Shown here piece by piece: positions 15,964-24,777 of a stretch of 52,939 bases of DNA (position 1 is its first letter; the number at the start of each line of letters is the position of its first letter). Made by a program: the position numbers and the translations under genes. The notes beneath the pieces were generated by a model that worked only from the letters and a program-made list of their open reading frames with translations, had not been told where the DNA came from and searched no databases. Source of the stretch: Longibacter salinarum (GTDB taxonomy: Bacteria > Bacteroidota > Rhodothermia > Rhodothermales > Salinibacteraceae); NCBI RefSeq assembly GCF_002554795.1, contig NZ_PDEQ01000008.1:135001-187939 (forward strand), written 5' to 3'.

Positions 15964-17109
15964 ATGGCTACGTTGTCGTCTTGGCTTCACCACCGAATAT
16001 TTGACTCGTGCAAGGTAACAGCAGAGGGACTCGCTCTTTATCGCATCGCGACCGCGAGTTTCGTCTTACTGTTCGGAGGGCCCGGATTCAATCCGTACTT
16101 CGCGTTTGCCCCGTTCGCAACGCTTCCGGATGCGATGTACTTGCCGCCCCCGGGTGTGATGCAACTGATTCCCGGATTCCCGTCGGAGGTGTTTTTTCAA
16201 ACACTTCAGGTGATGATCGTTCTCGCCTGGGTTGCCATTTTATTTGGATACCAAACGCGAATTGCGTCGCCGCTGGCGACTGTCTTAATGCTCGTGGGAT
16301 TTGGCTACACCTATTCGGTCGGCAAGATAAATCACAACATCCTGTTCGTGCTGCTTCCGTTTGTCATGGGCCTATCGAATTGGGGAGCTGCCTTTTCAAT
16401 CGATGCCAAGAGAGGTCGCGTTTCTCCTGATACCGCAAGCTGGCCCATTCCGCTCATGATGCTCCTAACCGGGTTTGCCATGTTTACTGCTGGCTTTCCT
16501 AAAATCTTGGGCGGGTGGCTCGACCCCGTGACGCAGGCAGCACGGAGCCGTTTCGTGAAGGGCTTTTTTGTAAACGACCGGACCGACCTTCTTGCAGAGG
16601 CGGCGTTGACGGTCCAGAGCGACGTTCTATGGGAGCTACTCGATATAGCCACTGTGGCCTTCGAGATCGGATTTCTCTTTGCTCTCGTAAGTCCGTGGTC
16701 AACACGGCTGTTTGCAGCCGGCGCAGTGTTCTTCCACACAGGCGTGATGCTCATCATGAACATTGCCTTCCCCACCAATTTCATCGTCTACGCGGCCGTT
16801 CTGCCATGGTCTCGCATGGCAGAACCCGTTCACACATGGGTGTCTAGGTTACGTCCTTTTAGTACAGCAAGGTACGTCTCTGCAGCGGGTATCGTCGCTA
16901 TTTTCTTCACAATCGTAGGTTCTCCTCTTCTCTGGCTCGACTTCGGCCTTGCGTCCGACCTTCAACCGGTCGACATCCTGGTTGTGGTCCTCGGTCTGCT
17001 TACAGTGCTGGCTCTTGTCATCCTGAAAATGTGGAACCGCAGTGTGAGACTCGGCCACGAATTATATCGCCCGCTTAAACCCAACGTCGAATCGTCGAGC
17101 CAGCAATAG
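15964..17109 (+). CDS. Polytopic HTTM-like membrane protein, second copy
   Basis: 381 residues with eight or nine hydrophobic segments. Near residue 115 it has SVGKINHNILFVLLPFVMG, near 163 MFTAGFPKILGGWLDP with a conserved lysine and GGW, and near 257 FFHTGVMLIMNIAFPTNF. These match the order of motifs in the protein at 14363-15280 (KLVGTGIYWPDG, then MHIGIVVSMNIFFEAST), so the two are distant homologues rather than chance neighbours. The long C-terminal part adds two more membrane helices and a basic tail. No reaction can be assigned; DoxX- or HTTM-type membrane proteins are the nearest known groups. It ends 293 bases before a glycosyltransferase gene. Confidence 0.72.
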   Translation: MATLSSWLHHRIFDSCKVTAEGLALYRIATASFVLLFGGPGFNPYFAFAPFATLPDAMYLPPPGVMQLIPGFPSEVFFQTLQVMIVLAWVAILFGYQTRIASPLATVLMLVGFGYTYSVGKINHNILFVLLPFVMGLSNWGAAFSIDAKRGRVSPDTASWPIPLMMLLTGFAMFTAGFPKILGGWLDPVTQAARSRFVKGFFVNDRTDLLAEAALTVQSDVLWELLDIATVAFEIGFLFALVSPWSTRLFAAGAVFFHTGVMLIMNIAFPTNFIVYAAVLPWSRMAEPVHTWVSRLRPFSTARYVSAAGIVAIFFTIVGSPLLWLDFGLASDLQPVDILVVVLGLLTVLALVILKMWNRSVRLGHELYRPLKPNVESSSQQ

Positions 17110-17187
17110 AGTCGCTGGAAAGGAAATATCCTAGACCCTAAATCGCGCTTTCGCAATGCTGCGTGAATCCGACCGCGCCAACCGCAG

Positions 17188-17225
17188 GATACAGCGTACC
17201 CCTCACATGAGGGGTACGCTGTATC
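17188..17225. promoter_or_regulatory. Perfect 18-bp inverted repeat (hairpin or cruciform)
   Basis: The arms GATACAGCGTACCCCTCA (17188-17205) and TGAGGGGTACGCTGTATC (17208-17225) are exact reverse complements with only CA between them. It lies 78 bases after the second HTTM-like gene and 177 before the glycosyltransferase ATG. There is no T-run, so a standard terminator is doubtful; a factor-independent stop, an RNA processing site or a protein site are all open. Confidence 0.7.
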
Positions 17226-17402
17226 GGAGAGTTGCGTCATTCGTCATCCTTGCATCTTGGTGATCCTTTCCCACTTGCGTTAGAAAGGATTGGAAGCCAC
17301 GCTCAGCGACGCTACATGCACCTGAGCTATAAAAACGGATCCAGAAACGCATCTGCTGGTAGGTCCGTCCCCTCTGGCTCTTGCTTCTACCGGTTTACGC
17401 TC

Positions 17403-18545
17403 ATGCGACTCCTCTTTGTCACGCAGGATTTTCCTCCGGCTGTCGGCGGAATCCAAACGTACTCTTGGGAACTGGTTCGCCGGTGGTCAGATGTTGGAGC
17501 TGTTCACGTGATTGCCCCGAGTCACAAAGATGCTAGCGATGTCGATACTTCCCTTTCGGCACGAGTCACGCGCGTACCGACAGCTCCGGAAACGTTGCCC
17601 CTGCGTGGCATCCCGTCGATCATTCGAGTAGCCCGCTCATTTCAGCCGGATATTGCTTTTCACGGCCAGTGGCATACACTGGGAGCCTCACTGCTTGCAC
17701 AACGTCTTACGGGCTTCCCCCGACGAATCGTATGTGCTGCCCATGGGCGCGAACTTCTATTCAACCCACTGCACTCTATTCCACTCGTACGATCGACCTA
17801 TACCCTTCTGCGGCGGTCGCTGCTGCGGATACCGGATCTGTTCGTTCCTGTGAGTCGCTACACGGCGGACCTTCTCCATAGCGAAGGAGTGGACCCAGCA
17901 CGTACTCACGTTATGCCTAATGGCGTTGACCCAACACGCTTTCAGCCACTCACGCACTCGAACGTGCGGGCGCAGTTGGATATGGCCGACCGCCCCACAC
18001 TTTTGACGGTTGGACGACTCGTGCCGCGAAAAGGCCTCGACACTACGATCTGCGCCCTCCGTTCCGTTCTAAAAAGCGTTCCTGATGCGCAGTATCTCAT
18101 TGTTGGCTCAGGCCCAGACCAGGAACGACTTCAGCATCTCGTCTCCCATCACGACCTCACTGACTCTGTTCATTTCATCGGACGTGTGGCGTGGGACAGT
18201 CTTCCACAGTACTATAACGCAGCAGATGTCTTCGTCATGCCCTCGCGCGAAGACCCGCCGGATGTCGAAGGCTTCGGGCTCGTATTTCTTGAGGCGAATG
18301 CCTGCGGGACCCCCGTCGTGGGTGCCGCCGCGGGTGGGGTGCCTGATGCCATTATTGATGGAGTCACCGGCTACCTTGTGCCTCCCGCAGACCCGGATGC
18401 CCTAGCAGATGTACTCGTTGATCTGCTCAAGCATCCGGCTCGCGCACGAGAGATAGGACAAGTTGGACGCCTGCACACGGAAGGAGAAGCCAGTTGGGAT
18501 CACGTAGCCAACGCGATGTTGCACGAGATCCGGGCAACACTCTGA
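17403..18545 (+). CDS. Glycosyltransferase family 4 (GT-B fold)
   Basis: 380 residues from ATG 17403; the in-frame start at 17232 adds 57 unrelated residues and is rejected. The N-terminal domain opens with LFVTQDFPPAVGGIQTYSWEL, shown here as two parts (LFVTQDFPPAVGG and IQTYSWEL), the typical acceptor-domain glycine loop. The C-terminal domain has LLTVGRLVPRKGLDTTI (near 205), FIGRVAWDSLPQYYNAADVF (near 268) and the donor-binding EGFGLVFLEANACGTPVVG near 298, with the E-x7-E arrangement of retaining GT4 enzymes. It should transfer a sugar from a nucleotide donor to a cell-surface glycan or lipid. It opens a region with Wzi, flippase-like, methyltransferase and GT2 genes. Confidence 0.93.
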   Translation: MRLLFVTQDFPPAVGGIQTYSWELVRRWSDVGAVHVIAPSHKDASDVDTSLSARVTRVPTAPETLPLRGIPSIIRVARSFQPDIAFHGQWHTLGASLLAQRLTGFPRRIVCAAHGRELLFNPLHSIPLVRSTYTLLRRSLLRIPDLFVPVSRYTADLLHSEGVDPARTHVMPNGVDPTRFQPLTHSNVRAQLDMADRPTLLTVGRLVPRKGLDTTICALRSVLKSVPDAQYLIVGSGPDQERLQHLVSHHDLTDSVHFIGRVAWDSLPQYYNAADVFVMPSREDPPDVEGFGLVFLEANACGTPVVGAAAGGVPDAIIDGVTGYLVPPADPDALADVLVDLLKHPARAREIGQVGRLHTEGEASWDHVANAMLHEIRATL

Positions 18546-18792
18546 GCGGAGACGAGCGAAGTCCCTCGGTAATGAGCGCGTCTTGAGCGTAATATTGCGC
18601 ACGGATGACTGTTTTCAGCGTATCTTCAGTACGCTCGGCCCGACCCGTGATGCTTGGCATCGATCATGCCTCATACAGATGTCCCCGCATTTGCACACGA
18701 CCGATGGGGCAGCATTTCGTGGTCGGGCAACTCTAGTATGTTGATTCTCTGCCGGACGCTTTCTCTTCTTTCCCTGTGCCATTTCCTATCCA

Positions 18793-19782
18793 ATGCCCCA
18801 TCGACTCCGCCACCTTTATGGTTCTCTGAAAGAAAGGTGGCAAACGGTCTCGCAGAACCCCACGGGGCAGAAAGTAATAAAGGTATTCCGTTGGGTGGTC
18901 GTTGGGGCAATAGCAAGCTACTTAGTCTACCAGCTTAGCGAGCTGGGCTGGCGCAAGCTCTGGACGTCGTTGCCGACGACGCCGGCCTTTTACATCCTGC
19001 TCGTTCTGATGTACGTCACACTTCCCGTAACCGAAGCCGTGATCTACGGAAAGGCCTGGGAGGTCTCATCTCGAAAGCTCCTTCCGGTCCTCTTCCGGAA
19101 GCGCGTCCTTAACAACGACGTGCTTGGCTATTCGGGAGAAGCCTATTTCTTCCTGTGGATGCAGCGGAATTCGCAGATCGAGCGGCGCCGCCTGCTGACG
19201 ACGATCAAGGACAACATGATCATTTCGTCCGTCGCGTCCACGTCCGTCGCCTTTTTGCTCCTCGCGGCGTTCTTCCTATCGGGGCAGGTCCAACTGCTGG
19301 AGCAGTATCTTCCGGACGCCACGTCGACCCTTGCCGCAGCTGTTGCAATCATCATCGTTGTGGTAGCCGTCGGTCTCGCCTTCCGCAGGGCCATTTTCTC
19401 GCTGTCGGCCTCCTTGCTCGGCGTATTTGCGCTCGGCCACCTGGCCCGGTTCGTCTTCAACAACGGGTTCCAGGTCACGCAGTGGGCGCTCGTGATTCCG
19501 GAGGTCCCGCTCGGCACGTGGATCACGTTGCTTTCGCTCTACATCATCATCAACCAGGTGCCCCTTATCCCGGCACGTGGTCTCTTCTTCGTGACAGCGA
19601 GTGTGGAGCTTGCGGGAACGCTTGAAGTTCCTGCTGCCGCTGTCGCCAGCATGCTGCTGGCACAGAACCTGATCGATCGCGGGCTCAACTTTCTGGTATA
19701 CATCGGAACCACCGCCGCAGAGGCTACGGGGAGTGAACCCACCCCGGATGATGAAACTGCCATTCCAGAGGAGATTCGCTAA
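18793..19782 (+). CDS. Flippase-like polytopic membrane protein, copy 1
   Basis: 329 residues with about seven or eight hydrophobic segments. After a basic N-terminus (RLRHLYGSLKERWQ) comes YLVYQLSELGWRKLWTSLPT, then ILLVLMYVTLPVTEAVIYGKAW, resembling the start of lysyl-phosphatidylglycerol-synthase-type flippase domains (PF03706-like). RKRVLNNDVLGYSGEAYFFLW (about 100-120, one residue beyond a 20-mer if read whole) is strongly conserved in the paralogue at 23667-24701. The tail is acidic. Members of this wide group are thought to move lipid-linked substrates, but the assignment is by resemblance. It is 26 bases upstream of the Wzi-family gene, so co-transcription is likely. Confidence 0.75.
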   Translation: MPHRLRHLYGSLKERWQTVSQNPTGQKVIKVFRWVVVGAIASYLVYQLSELGWRKLWTSLPTTPAFYILLVLMYVTLPVTEAVIYGKAWEVSSRKLLPVLFRKRVLNNDVLGYSGEAYFFLWMQRNSQIERRRLLTTIKDNMIISSVASTSVAFLLLAAFFLSGQVQLLEQYLPDATSTLAAAVAIIIVVVAVGLAFRRAIFSLSASLLGVFALGHLARFVFNNGFQVTQWALVIPEVPLGTWITLLSLYIIINQVPLIPARGLFFVTASVELAGTLEVPAAAVASMLLAQNLIDRGLNFLVYIGTTAAEATGSEPTPDDETAIPEEIR

Positions 19783-19807
19783 CTGCTGTTTGGTCCACTT
19801 CCACTTC

Positions 19808-21286
19808 ATGCCGCTCTTTCGTCCTCCCGCCTCGGTTTCCGCTATCGGGCAAAACGCCAGGATCGCCATCGTTCTGATCGTGATGGCTCTCTTCTGCGGT
19901 TCGCCTGTCGCCCATGCCCAGACGACATCGTCGGACACGACGACGGCTTGGACCGTCCGGCTGGGAGCAGATGCCCTGCTGGCGTCGGACGACGGCCCAG
20001 CGTTCTGGGCGTACAGCAATCAGTATGGGACGGTAGACCGCACGTCGTCGAACGGACTCATTCGGGCCTTCGCAGAGCGTCGCACATCCTTTTCCCCTTC
20101 ACTAACGTTCGCCACGGGAAGCGAAGTGATTGCGCGCACGTCGGAGAACCCGGACGCATTTGCCCACCAACTTTACGGACGGCTCCGGTATCACGACTTC
20201 GAGTTGCAGGCCGGCTGGTGGGAAGACGCGCCGAGCGGACTGCTCCATCCGACGCTATCCATCGGCTCGCTTGGGCGTAGCCGCCACGCTCCAACCCTGC
20301 CGAAAATCGCCCTTCGCGCGCCATCGTATGTAGATGTGCCGGGAACGAATGAGGCTCTCGCCGTCAAGGGGTACTTCGCTCACGGCTGGCTGGGCGACGA
20401 TCGCTACGTGCCGGGCTCGCTGCTTCAGGACAAGTCGCTCTATTTCCGGGTTTTCCGTCCCGACCAGCGTGCACAGCTTCACGTCGGCCTGCTCATGCAC
20501 ACGATCTGGGCCGGGACGCATCCGCGGTACGGTGATCTGCCCGACGGACCCATCACCTTTCTTCGCGTGATGGGAGGCCGTGCTGGCGACGTTGATGCCC
20601 CAGATATCGAGCAAGACGGATCCCTCGGCGCATCGTCGGCCGGCTACGATCTAGGCGCATCGTTTTCGTATGGAAGCACGGATGTCCTCCTCTCCCGATA
20701 CTTCCACCACACCGATCGGCCCTCCCTCTTTTTCCGCAACCCATGGGACGGGATCTGGGGACTTCGGGTCGAGCGCCCTCAGGGACAGCTTCTGGAAACG
20801 GTTCTCTGGAATCACCTGCGCACCACGCGGCAAAACGCCAGGTTTTCGCAGGGGGAAGAGCGCGGAGAAGACACGTACTACAACAATTCGCTGTACTTGA
20901 GCGGGTGGACGTACGAGAACTGGGTGCTCGGATCACCGCTCATGTTGAAGAATGAGAACGGTCCGGGCGTCTCAAACAATATCGTGGTAGCGCACCACCT
21001 CGGCGTTGCGGGTCAACTTCCCGGTGACGTGGACTACCGACTGAAGGCAACCTACAGCCGGAATTACGGAGCGCAGCACGTCTGCAGTGATGCAAGTTGC
21101 ACCCAGCGGATCGACCGTCGAACACCGCGCACAGATCAGTACTCTCTCATGGCGGATTTTTCGAAAACGGTAAATGCACTTACTTTTCGAGCAGCGGTTT
21201 TCGCCGATTCTGGCGCGCTGTACGCCGATCGTACGAGCGTTCTGATTGGATTCTCATGGAAAGCGACCGGTGGGCCGATCTTTTAG
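19808..21286 (+). CDS. Wzi-family capsule-assembly outer-membrane protein
   Basis: 492 residues from ATG 19808 (the start at 19733 would overlap the upstream gene). A signal peptide (about 20-40, IVLIVMALFCGSPVAHA, cleavage before QTTS) is followed by an all-beta barrel. Wzi-like features include GADALLASDDGPAFWAYSNQ at the mature N-terminus, LRYHDFELQAGWWEDAP, alternating aromatic strands through the middle, FFRNPWDGIWG near residue 310, and SVLIGFSWKATGGPIF at the end. E. coli Wzi is an outer-membrane lectin that holds capsule on the cell surface; Bacteroidota homologues are usually longer, as here. It follows the flippase-like gene and precedes the MaoC gene on the same strand. Confidence 0.85.
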   Translation: MPLFRPPASVSAIGQNARIAIVLIVMALFCGSPVAHAQTTSSDTTTAWTVRLGADALLASDDGPAFWAYSNQYGTVDRTSSNGLIRAFAERRTSFSPSLTFATGSEVIARTSENPDAFAHQLYGRLRYHDFELQAGWWEDAPSGLLHPTLSIGSLGRSRHAPTLPKIALRAPSYVDVPGTNEALAVKGYFAHGWLGDDRYVPGSLLQDKSLYFRVFRPDQRAQLHVGLLMHTIWAGTHPRYGDLPDGPITFLRVMGGRAGDVDAPDIEQDGSLGASSAGYDLGASFSYGSTDVLLSRYFHHTDRPSLFFRNPWDGIWGLRVERPQGQLLETVLWNHLRTTRQNARFSQGEERGEDTYYNNSLYLSGWTYENWVLGSPLMLKNENGPGVSNNIVVAHHLGVAGQLPGDVDYRLKATYSRNYGAQHVCSDASCTQRIDRRTPRTDQYSLMADFSKTVNALTFRAAVFADSGALYADRTSVLIGFSWKATGGPIF

Positions 21287-21370
21287 GGTGGGTTTTCCCC
21301 TCGTTCCTCCATACCTTTGCGACATAGCCCCGTCCGAAACCACAGCGCGAACAAGTACCCTGCTTTCCTG

Positions 21371-21817
21371 ATGCCCAACACCTACGAGACGATCCAGGTC
21401 GGCGATTCTTATAAGTGGAATAAGGTCGTCACGGCGGAGGACGTAAAGTCGTTCGCACAGATCACCGGTGACGACAACCCGATCCATGTCGACGAGGACT
21501 ATGCAAAAGAACACTCCCGCTTCGGCCGCCCTGTCGTGCACGGTGTTCTTTTGCTTGGCCTGATTTCTAAAGTTCTGGGTCGCGATTATCCTGGCCACGG
21601 CAGCATCGCTGTCGCGATCTCTTGTCGCTTCCTCCGCCCCGTGACAGTTGGCTCGGAAGTTACGGTCGAGATCAAAGTATCTGAGAAGCTTGAGTCCAGC
21701 AAGCACATCAAAGTGAAGGTCTACATCTACAAGGAGAACAAGATGGTCCTCGGGGGCGAAGGCCGCGTCATTCCACCGACCGAAGAAGATGGCGAACTGC
21801 AGATGCCCGAGAAGTAG
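21371..21817 (+). CDS. MaoC-family hydratase, PhaJ-like
   Basis: 148 residues from ATG 21371. This is a single hot-dog domain with the hydratase-2 motif: FAQITGDDNPIHVDEDYAKE (about 25-44) containing the catalytic Asp/His pair, then FGRPVVHGVLLLGLISKVLG. Related (R)-specific enoyl-CoA hydratases add water to trans-2-enoyl-CoA for polyhydroxyalkanoate or fatty-acid metabolism. Size and motif fit PhaJ better than the double-domain enzymes. It lies between two outer-membrane protein genes, and a link to envelope lipid metabolism is only suggested by position. An ORF start at 21317 is rejected as too long. Confidence 0.88.
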   Translation: MPNTYETIQVGDSYKWNKVVTAEDVKSFAQITGDDNPIHVDEDYAKEHSRFGRPVVHGVLLLGLISKVLGRDYPGHGSIAVAISCRFLRPVTVGSEVTVEIKVSEKLESSKHIKVKVYIYKENKMVLGGEGRVIPPTEEDGELQMPEK

Positions 21818-22134
21818 TCGCTGATGCCGGGGCCGGACGAGGTTCAACACCGGCCCTCCGTCGCGAACTCTTCTGCATCGTCTCCCTCCTCTCTTCCGGT
21901 GATCCTGCCGCGGCGCCGTCGTTCCGCGGATCTGCACCGGTTGTCGCCGAATACGTCAGGCACGCTCCTCCCCACCGGTCGGCCTTCCAGACAAAGGCCA
22001 CGAAGGCCTCTCCGCGAGCCGTCTGTCGACCGTTCATGTACCGCTATCGGCCCACTCTGTACGTTCTTTTCCCGCTGCCCCCCGTCCCCTTGCTCGTTTT
22101 CTCGCTCCGGCGCTCCCCGTGTCGCCCGCTCCGC
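21818..22134. other. Gap before the large beta-barrel gene
   Basis: 317 bases with no supported gene or terminator. The frame of the next gene is open back to 22036, but the extra 33 residues are Pro/Arg-rich and precede a better signal peptide, so they are treated as non-coding leader. Confidence 0.4.
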
Positions 22135-23655
22135 ATGACGCACCTGCTATCCATCGTTGGCCTGTTGGTCGCCGCTCTGCTGACGCCTGCCGTTGCCGAG
22201 GCATCGCGCCCGGTTGTGGCGGATACGACGACGGCCGACTCCGCACGCACGCCGATATCCGTCGACGAGCGGCCGGCGGAGCGCGAGATTTGTCCTGTCG
22301 GGTGCACGCCCGTACCGAACCGTGTAGACTATTCGCCGCTTCCCCCGCAGGCCACACTCTCGTACTGGGCGCAGTCGCGACGGCTCATGATTCTGGATCG
22401 GGAGCACTCCGTGGGCAACCGCTTCTTCGACCGAGGCGTCTTTCGGCATGTCACGCCGTTCACAGATCGCGAGTACGAGCTCGATCTGATGGCCTACCGG
22501 TTCAGCCCATTCGAAAACGCACAATGGACACGGGCATCCGGTGGGCTGCGGATGCGAGCCGGCAGTGTGGAACGCGACCTCTGGGCGATCAAGACCGAAA
22601 TCAAAAACACCGTTGCGCTCGGTGATAGCGCCCGGCATTACTTCACGATCGATGGCATCATTCAGGAGGACCCGCAGGTGCAGCGATCGTGGCTGCAGAT
22701 GAGCTATGCCTATCGTCTCGCGCCGCACCACGCGGTCGGACTACGACACACGTTCTCCCAGTACAAATATGACCTGGACGTCACGCCCTATTACGCCTAC
22801 GCATCTCCTAAATGGGGGCAGGCATCGGTCGGCCTCACGTTCCTGAATGCGTATAGCAACTTTATCTACGAGCGCCTCGGCATTAATGAGGAGGTGCTGG
22901 ACATCGTCCGCGTCTACGAGACGAAGCCCCTTCTTCTCGAGCTAAGCTACTCCTCGCCCACAACCTACGCGTTGCGTGGAGAATTCCATGCGGGACTGCA
23001 ACCGAAGACGCGAAGCCTCTACTTTTCTCAGACGGCAGATTCGTACCGCTTTCGGGACGCGGAGACTGCCCACTATCTCGGGGCTCTCCTTGAGTACCGG
23101 CTCGACCCCGTCACGGTCGGCGTCTACGTTCAGCAAGACGGTTCGTCGCTTGCCCGAGAGACAGCGGGAGACAGCCTCGACACATCATATCGGACGGAGC
23201 AGACGCAGCGGAGAGTCGGTGCGTACGTGCGCACGTCATGGCGCAAATTCCGGCTTGAGGCCAACGCGTTTACGGGCTTCTACGACGACATTCAGTCGGG
23301 CGACAACTTCGAGATGTCCACACTCGATGAGGCCTTCGCCTTTACAACAGAGACCAACGGCGTTCATTCGCGCCTCGTCTATGAACCGGAGGGATTGCCG
23401 TTTTTCGGCGTCGAGTACCTGACGTTTCTTCGGCGCCTTCCCGCAAACGCCCGGGCCCTGGTCCCGTGGTCTGGCAAATACTGGGACATCGGTCCCGACA
23501 ACTACCGGCTCGTCGGCCTGATTGGCTACCGCTTCGGTCGCGGTTCGGTCGCGATGGGCATCGGCTACGATACGGACGGCGACTTCAACGCGGATAAACC
23601 GGCGCCCCTCAAGCGGTTCGACAACGGCTTCTTCCGCTTTGCGATGACGTGGTAG
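22135..23655 (+). CDS. Large beta-barrel outer-membrane protein of unknown family
   Basis: 506 residues from ATG 22135. The signal peptide THLLSIVGLLVAALLTPAVA (cleavage near residue 24) is followed by a region with a Cys pair (REICPVGCTPVPN) and then alternating amphipathic strands rich in Tyr and Trp. It ends in the run RFDNGFFRFAMTW, a terminal aromatic beta-signal typical of outer-membrane barrels. No porin, TonB-receptor plug or enzyme motif is seen. The last 34 codons (23554-23655) have a close copy at 26867-26968 (see the pseudogene), so at least one paralogue once existed nearby. It follows the MaoC gene and converges with the second flippase-like gene, leaving 11 bases between stops. 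Confidence 0.8.
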   Translation: MTHLLSIVGLLVAALLTPAVAEASRPVVADTTTADSARTPISVDERPAEREICPVGCTPVPNRVDYSPLPPQATLSYWAQSRRLMILDREHSVGNRFFDRGVFRHVTPFTDREYELDLMAYRFSPFENAQWTRASGGLRMRAGSVERDLWAIKTEIKNTVALGDSARHYFTIDGIIQEDPQVQRSWLQMSYAYRLAPHHAVGLRHTFSQYKYDLDVTPYYAYASPKWGQASVGLTFLNAYSNFIYERLGINEEVLDIVRVYETKPLLLELSYSSPTTYALRGEFHAGLQPKTRSLYFSQTADSYRFRDAETAHYLGALLEYRLDPVTVGVYVQQDGSSLARETAGDSLDTSYRTEQTQRRVGAYVRTSWRKFRLEANAFTGFYDDIQSGDNFEMSTLDEAFAFTTETNGVHSRLVYEPEGLPFFGVEYLTFLRRLPANARALVPWSGKYWDIGPDNYRLVGLIGYRFGRGSVAMGIGYDTDGDFNADKPAPLKRFDNGFFRFAMTW

Positions 23656-23666
23656 CAACGACTGGA

Positions 23667-24701
23667 CTACGATGGATCTACCTCGCCGGCGGAGCGCAGC
23701 GCGTCTTCTGTGGTAGCGTCCTCCTTGTCAGCTGCCTCCTCCATCGATGTCAAGCTGGAATCGTCTACTCCAATCTCTTCTCCACCGTCTTTCACAGACA
23801 GTGCTGTAAAAAGCGCAAAGTTAAGCACGCGGTCAATAACACTGCGAGAGAGCAGCATTCCAGCCACAACCGCGACGGGGACACCGAGAGACTCAGATGC
23901 TTGAATGCCAACGCCAGCAAATACAAGGTCGCGTGATGGGATGAACGGGATTCGATTTAAGGCGACCAGAATCACGAGCAACGTTGCCCAGGCCTGAAAA
24001 GGCGCATCTGGAACGACGACCCACCACTGAATCACCTGCACCACGCTGGTGACGACGAAGCGGGCGAAGTGAATGCTCAGAACGTATCCCAGCGTTCCCG
24101 CCCCCAGCGTGAAAAGAGTTTTCCGGAAGCGGACAAAGAGGCCGATGATCATGATGAACGCCAGTCCGCCGAGCGCGATATAGCCCGGTGTTGCGTTTCC
24201 GATTAGCTCTTCTAGAGCCACCCATCCGAATGAGAGAAAGCTCACGAGGATTAGCGCCGCAACCGTGATCGAGGCAACCGAAGACAGAATCAGATTATCT
24301 TTAATCTCGCCGGCAATCTGCCGGGTCGGTCGGCTGAGGCGCTTCCGGGCATGGGCGAGAAGAAAGAACTCGCCTGAATATCCAACGACATCCGCGTTAA
24401 GGACACGCTTTCGCATCATCAGTGAGAGAATGTCGAGCTTCGGCATCTCCCAAAGTCGTCCGTAAATCGCGGTTTCCGCAACCGGCAGCGTACAATAGAT
24501 CACTAAGATGGTAAGGTAAAAGTAGGGCGTTGTAGGCAAGGATCGCCACAACTCCCCCCATCCAATCTGGGTCAGCTGGTAGATCAGGTACATGATGACC
24601 CCGCCGACCACAAGGTACCGCAACCAGCGCAGAAGCACTTTTCCACGATCAGAGTCCGTAAAGCGCCGAACCCGTTCGCGAAGTGTATCTAAATCAGTCA
24701 T
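23667..24701 (-). CDS. Flippase-like polytopic membrane protein, copy 2
   Basis: 344 residues from ATG 24701 (a TTG one codon earlier is possible). It is a clear paralogue of the protein at 18793-19782: YLIYQLTQIGWGELWRSLPT, VIYCTLPVAETAIYGRLWE and RKRVLNADVVGYSGEFFLL align without gaps, and both have the same seven or eight membrane segments and an acidic tail. The N-terminal 25 residues are charged and cytoplasmic. The two copies point in opposite directions and lie 3.9 kb apart, with Wzi, MaoC and the large barrel between them. It is first in a minus-strand group with the methyltransferase and GT2 genes upstream of it. Substrate unknown. Confidence 0.75.
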   Translation of the reverse strand: MTDLDTLRERVRRFTDSDRGKVLLRWLRYLVVGGVIMYLIYQLTQIGWGELWRSLPTTPYFYLTILVIYCTLPVAETAIYGRLWEMPKLDILSLMMRKRVLNADVVGYSGEFFLLAHARKRLSRPTRQIAGEIKDNLILSSVASITVAALILVSFLSFGWVALEELIGNATPGYIALGGLAFIMIIGLFVRFRKTLFTLGAGTLGYVLSIHFARFVVTSVVQVIQWWVVVPDAPFQAWATLLVILVALNRIPFIPSRDLVFAGVGIQASESLGVPVAVVAGMLLSRSVIDRVLNFALFTALSVKDGGEEIGVDDSSLTSMEEAADKEDATTEDALRSAGEVDPS

Positions 24702-24777
24702 CAACTATTTCTCCGATCCTATCTTCTTTCCGGACGTCGTCACTGCGGACTGTACCGCATAAGCACACGGTTTCGAT

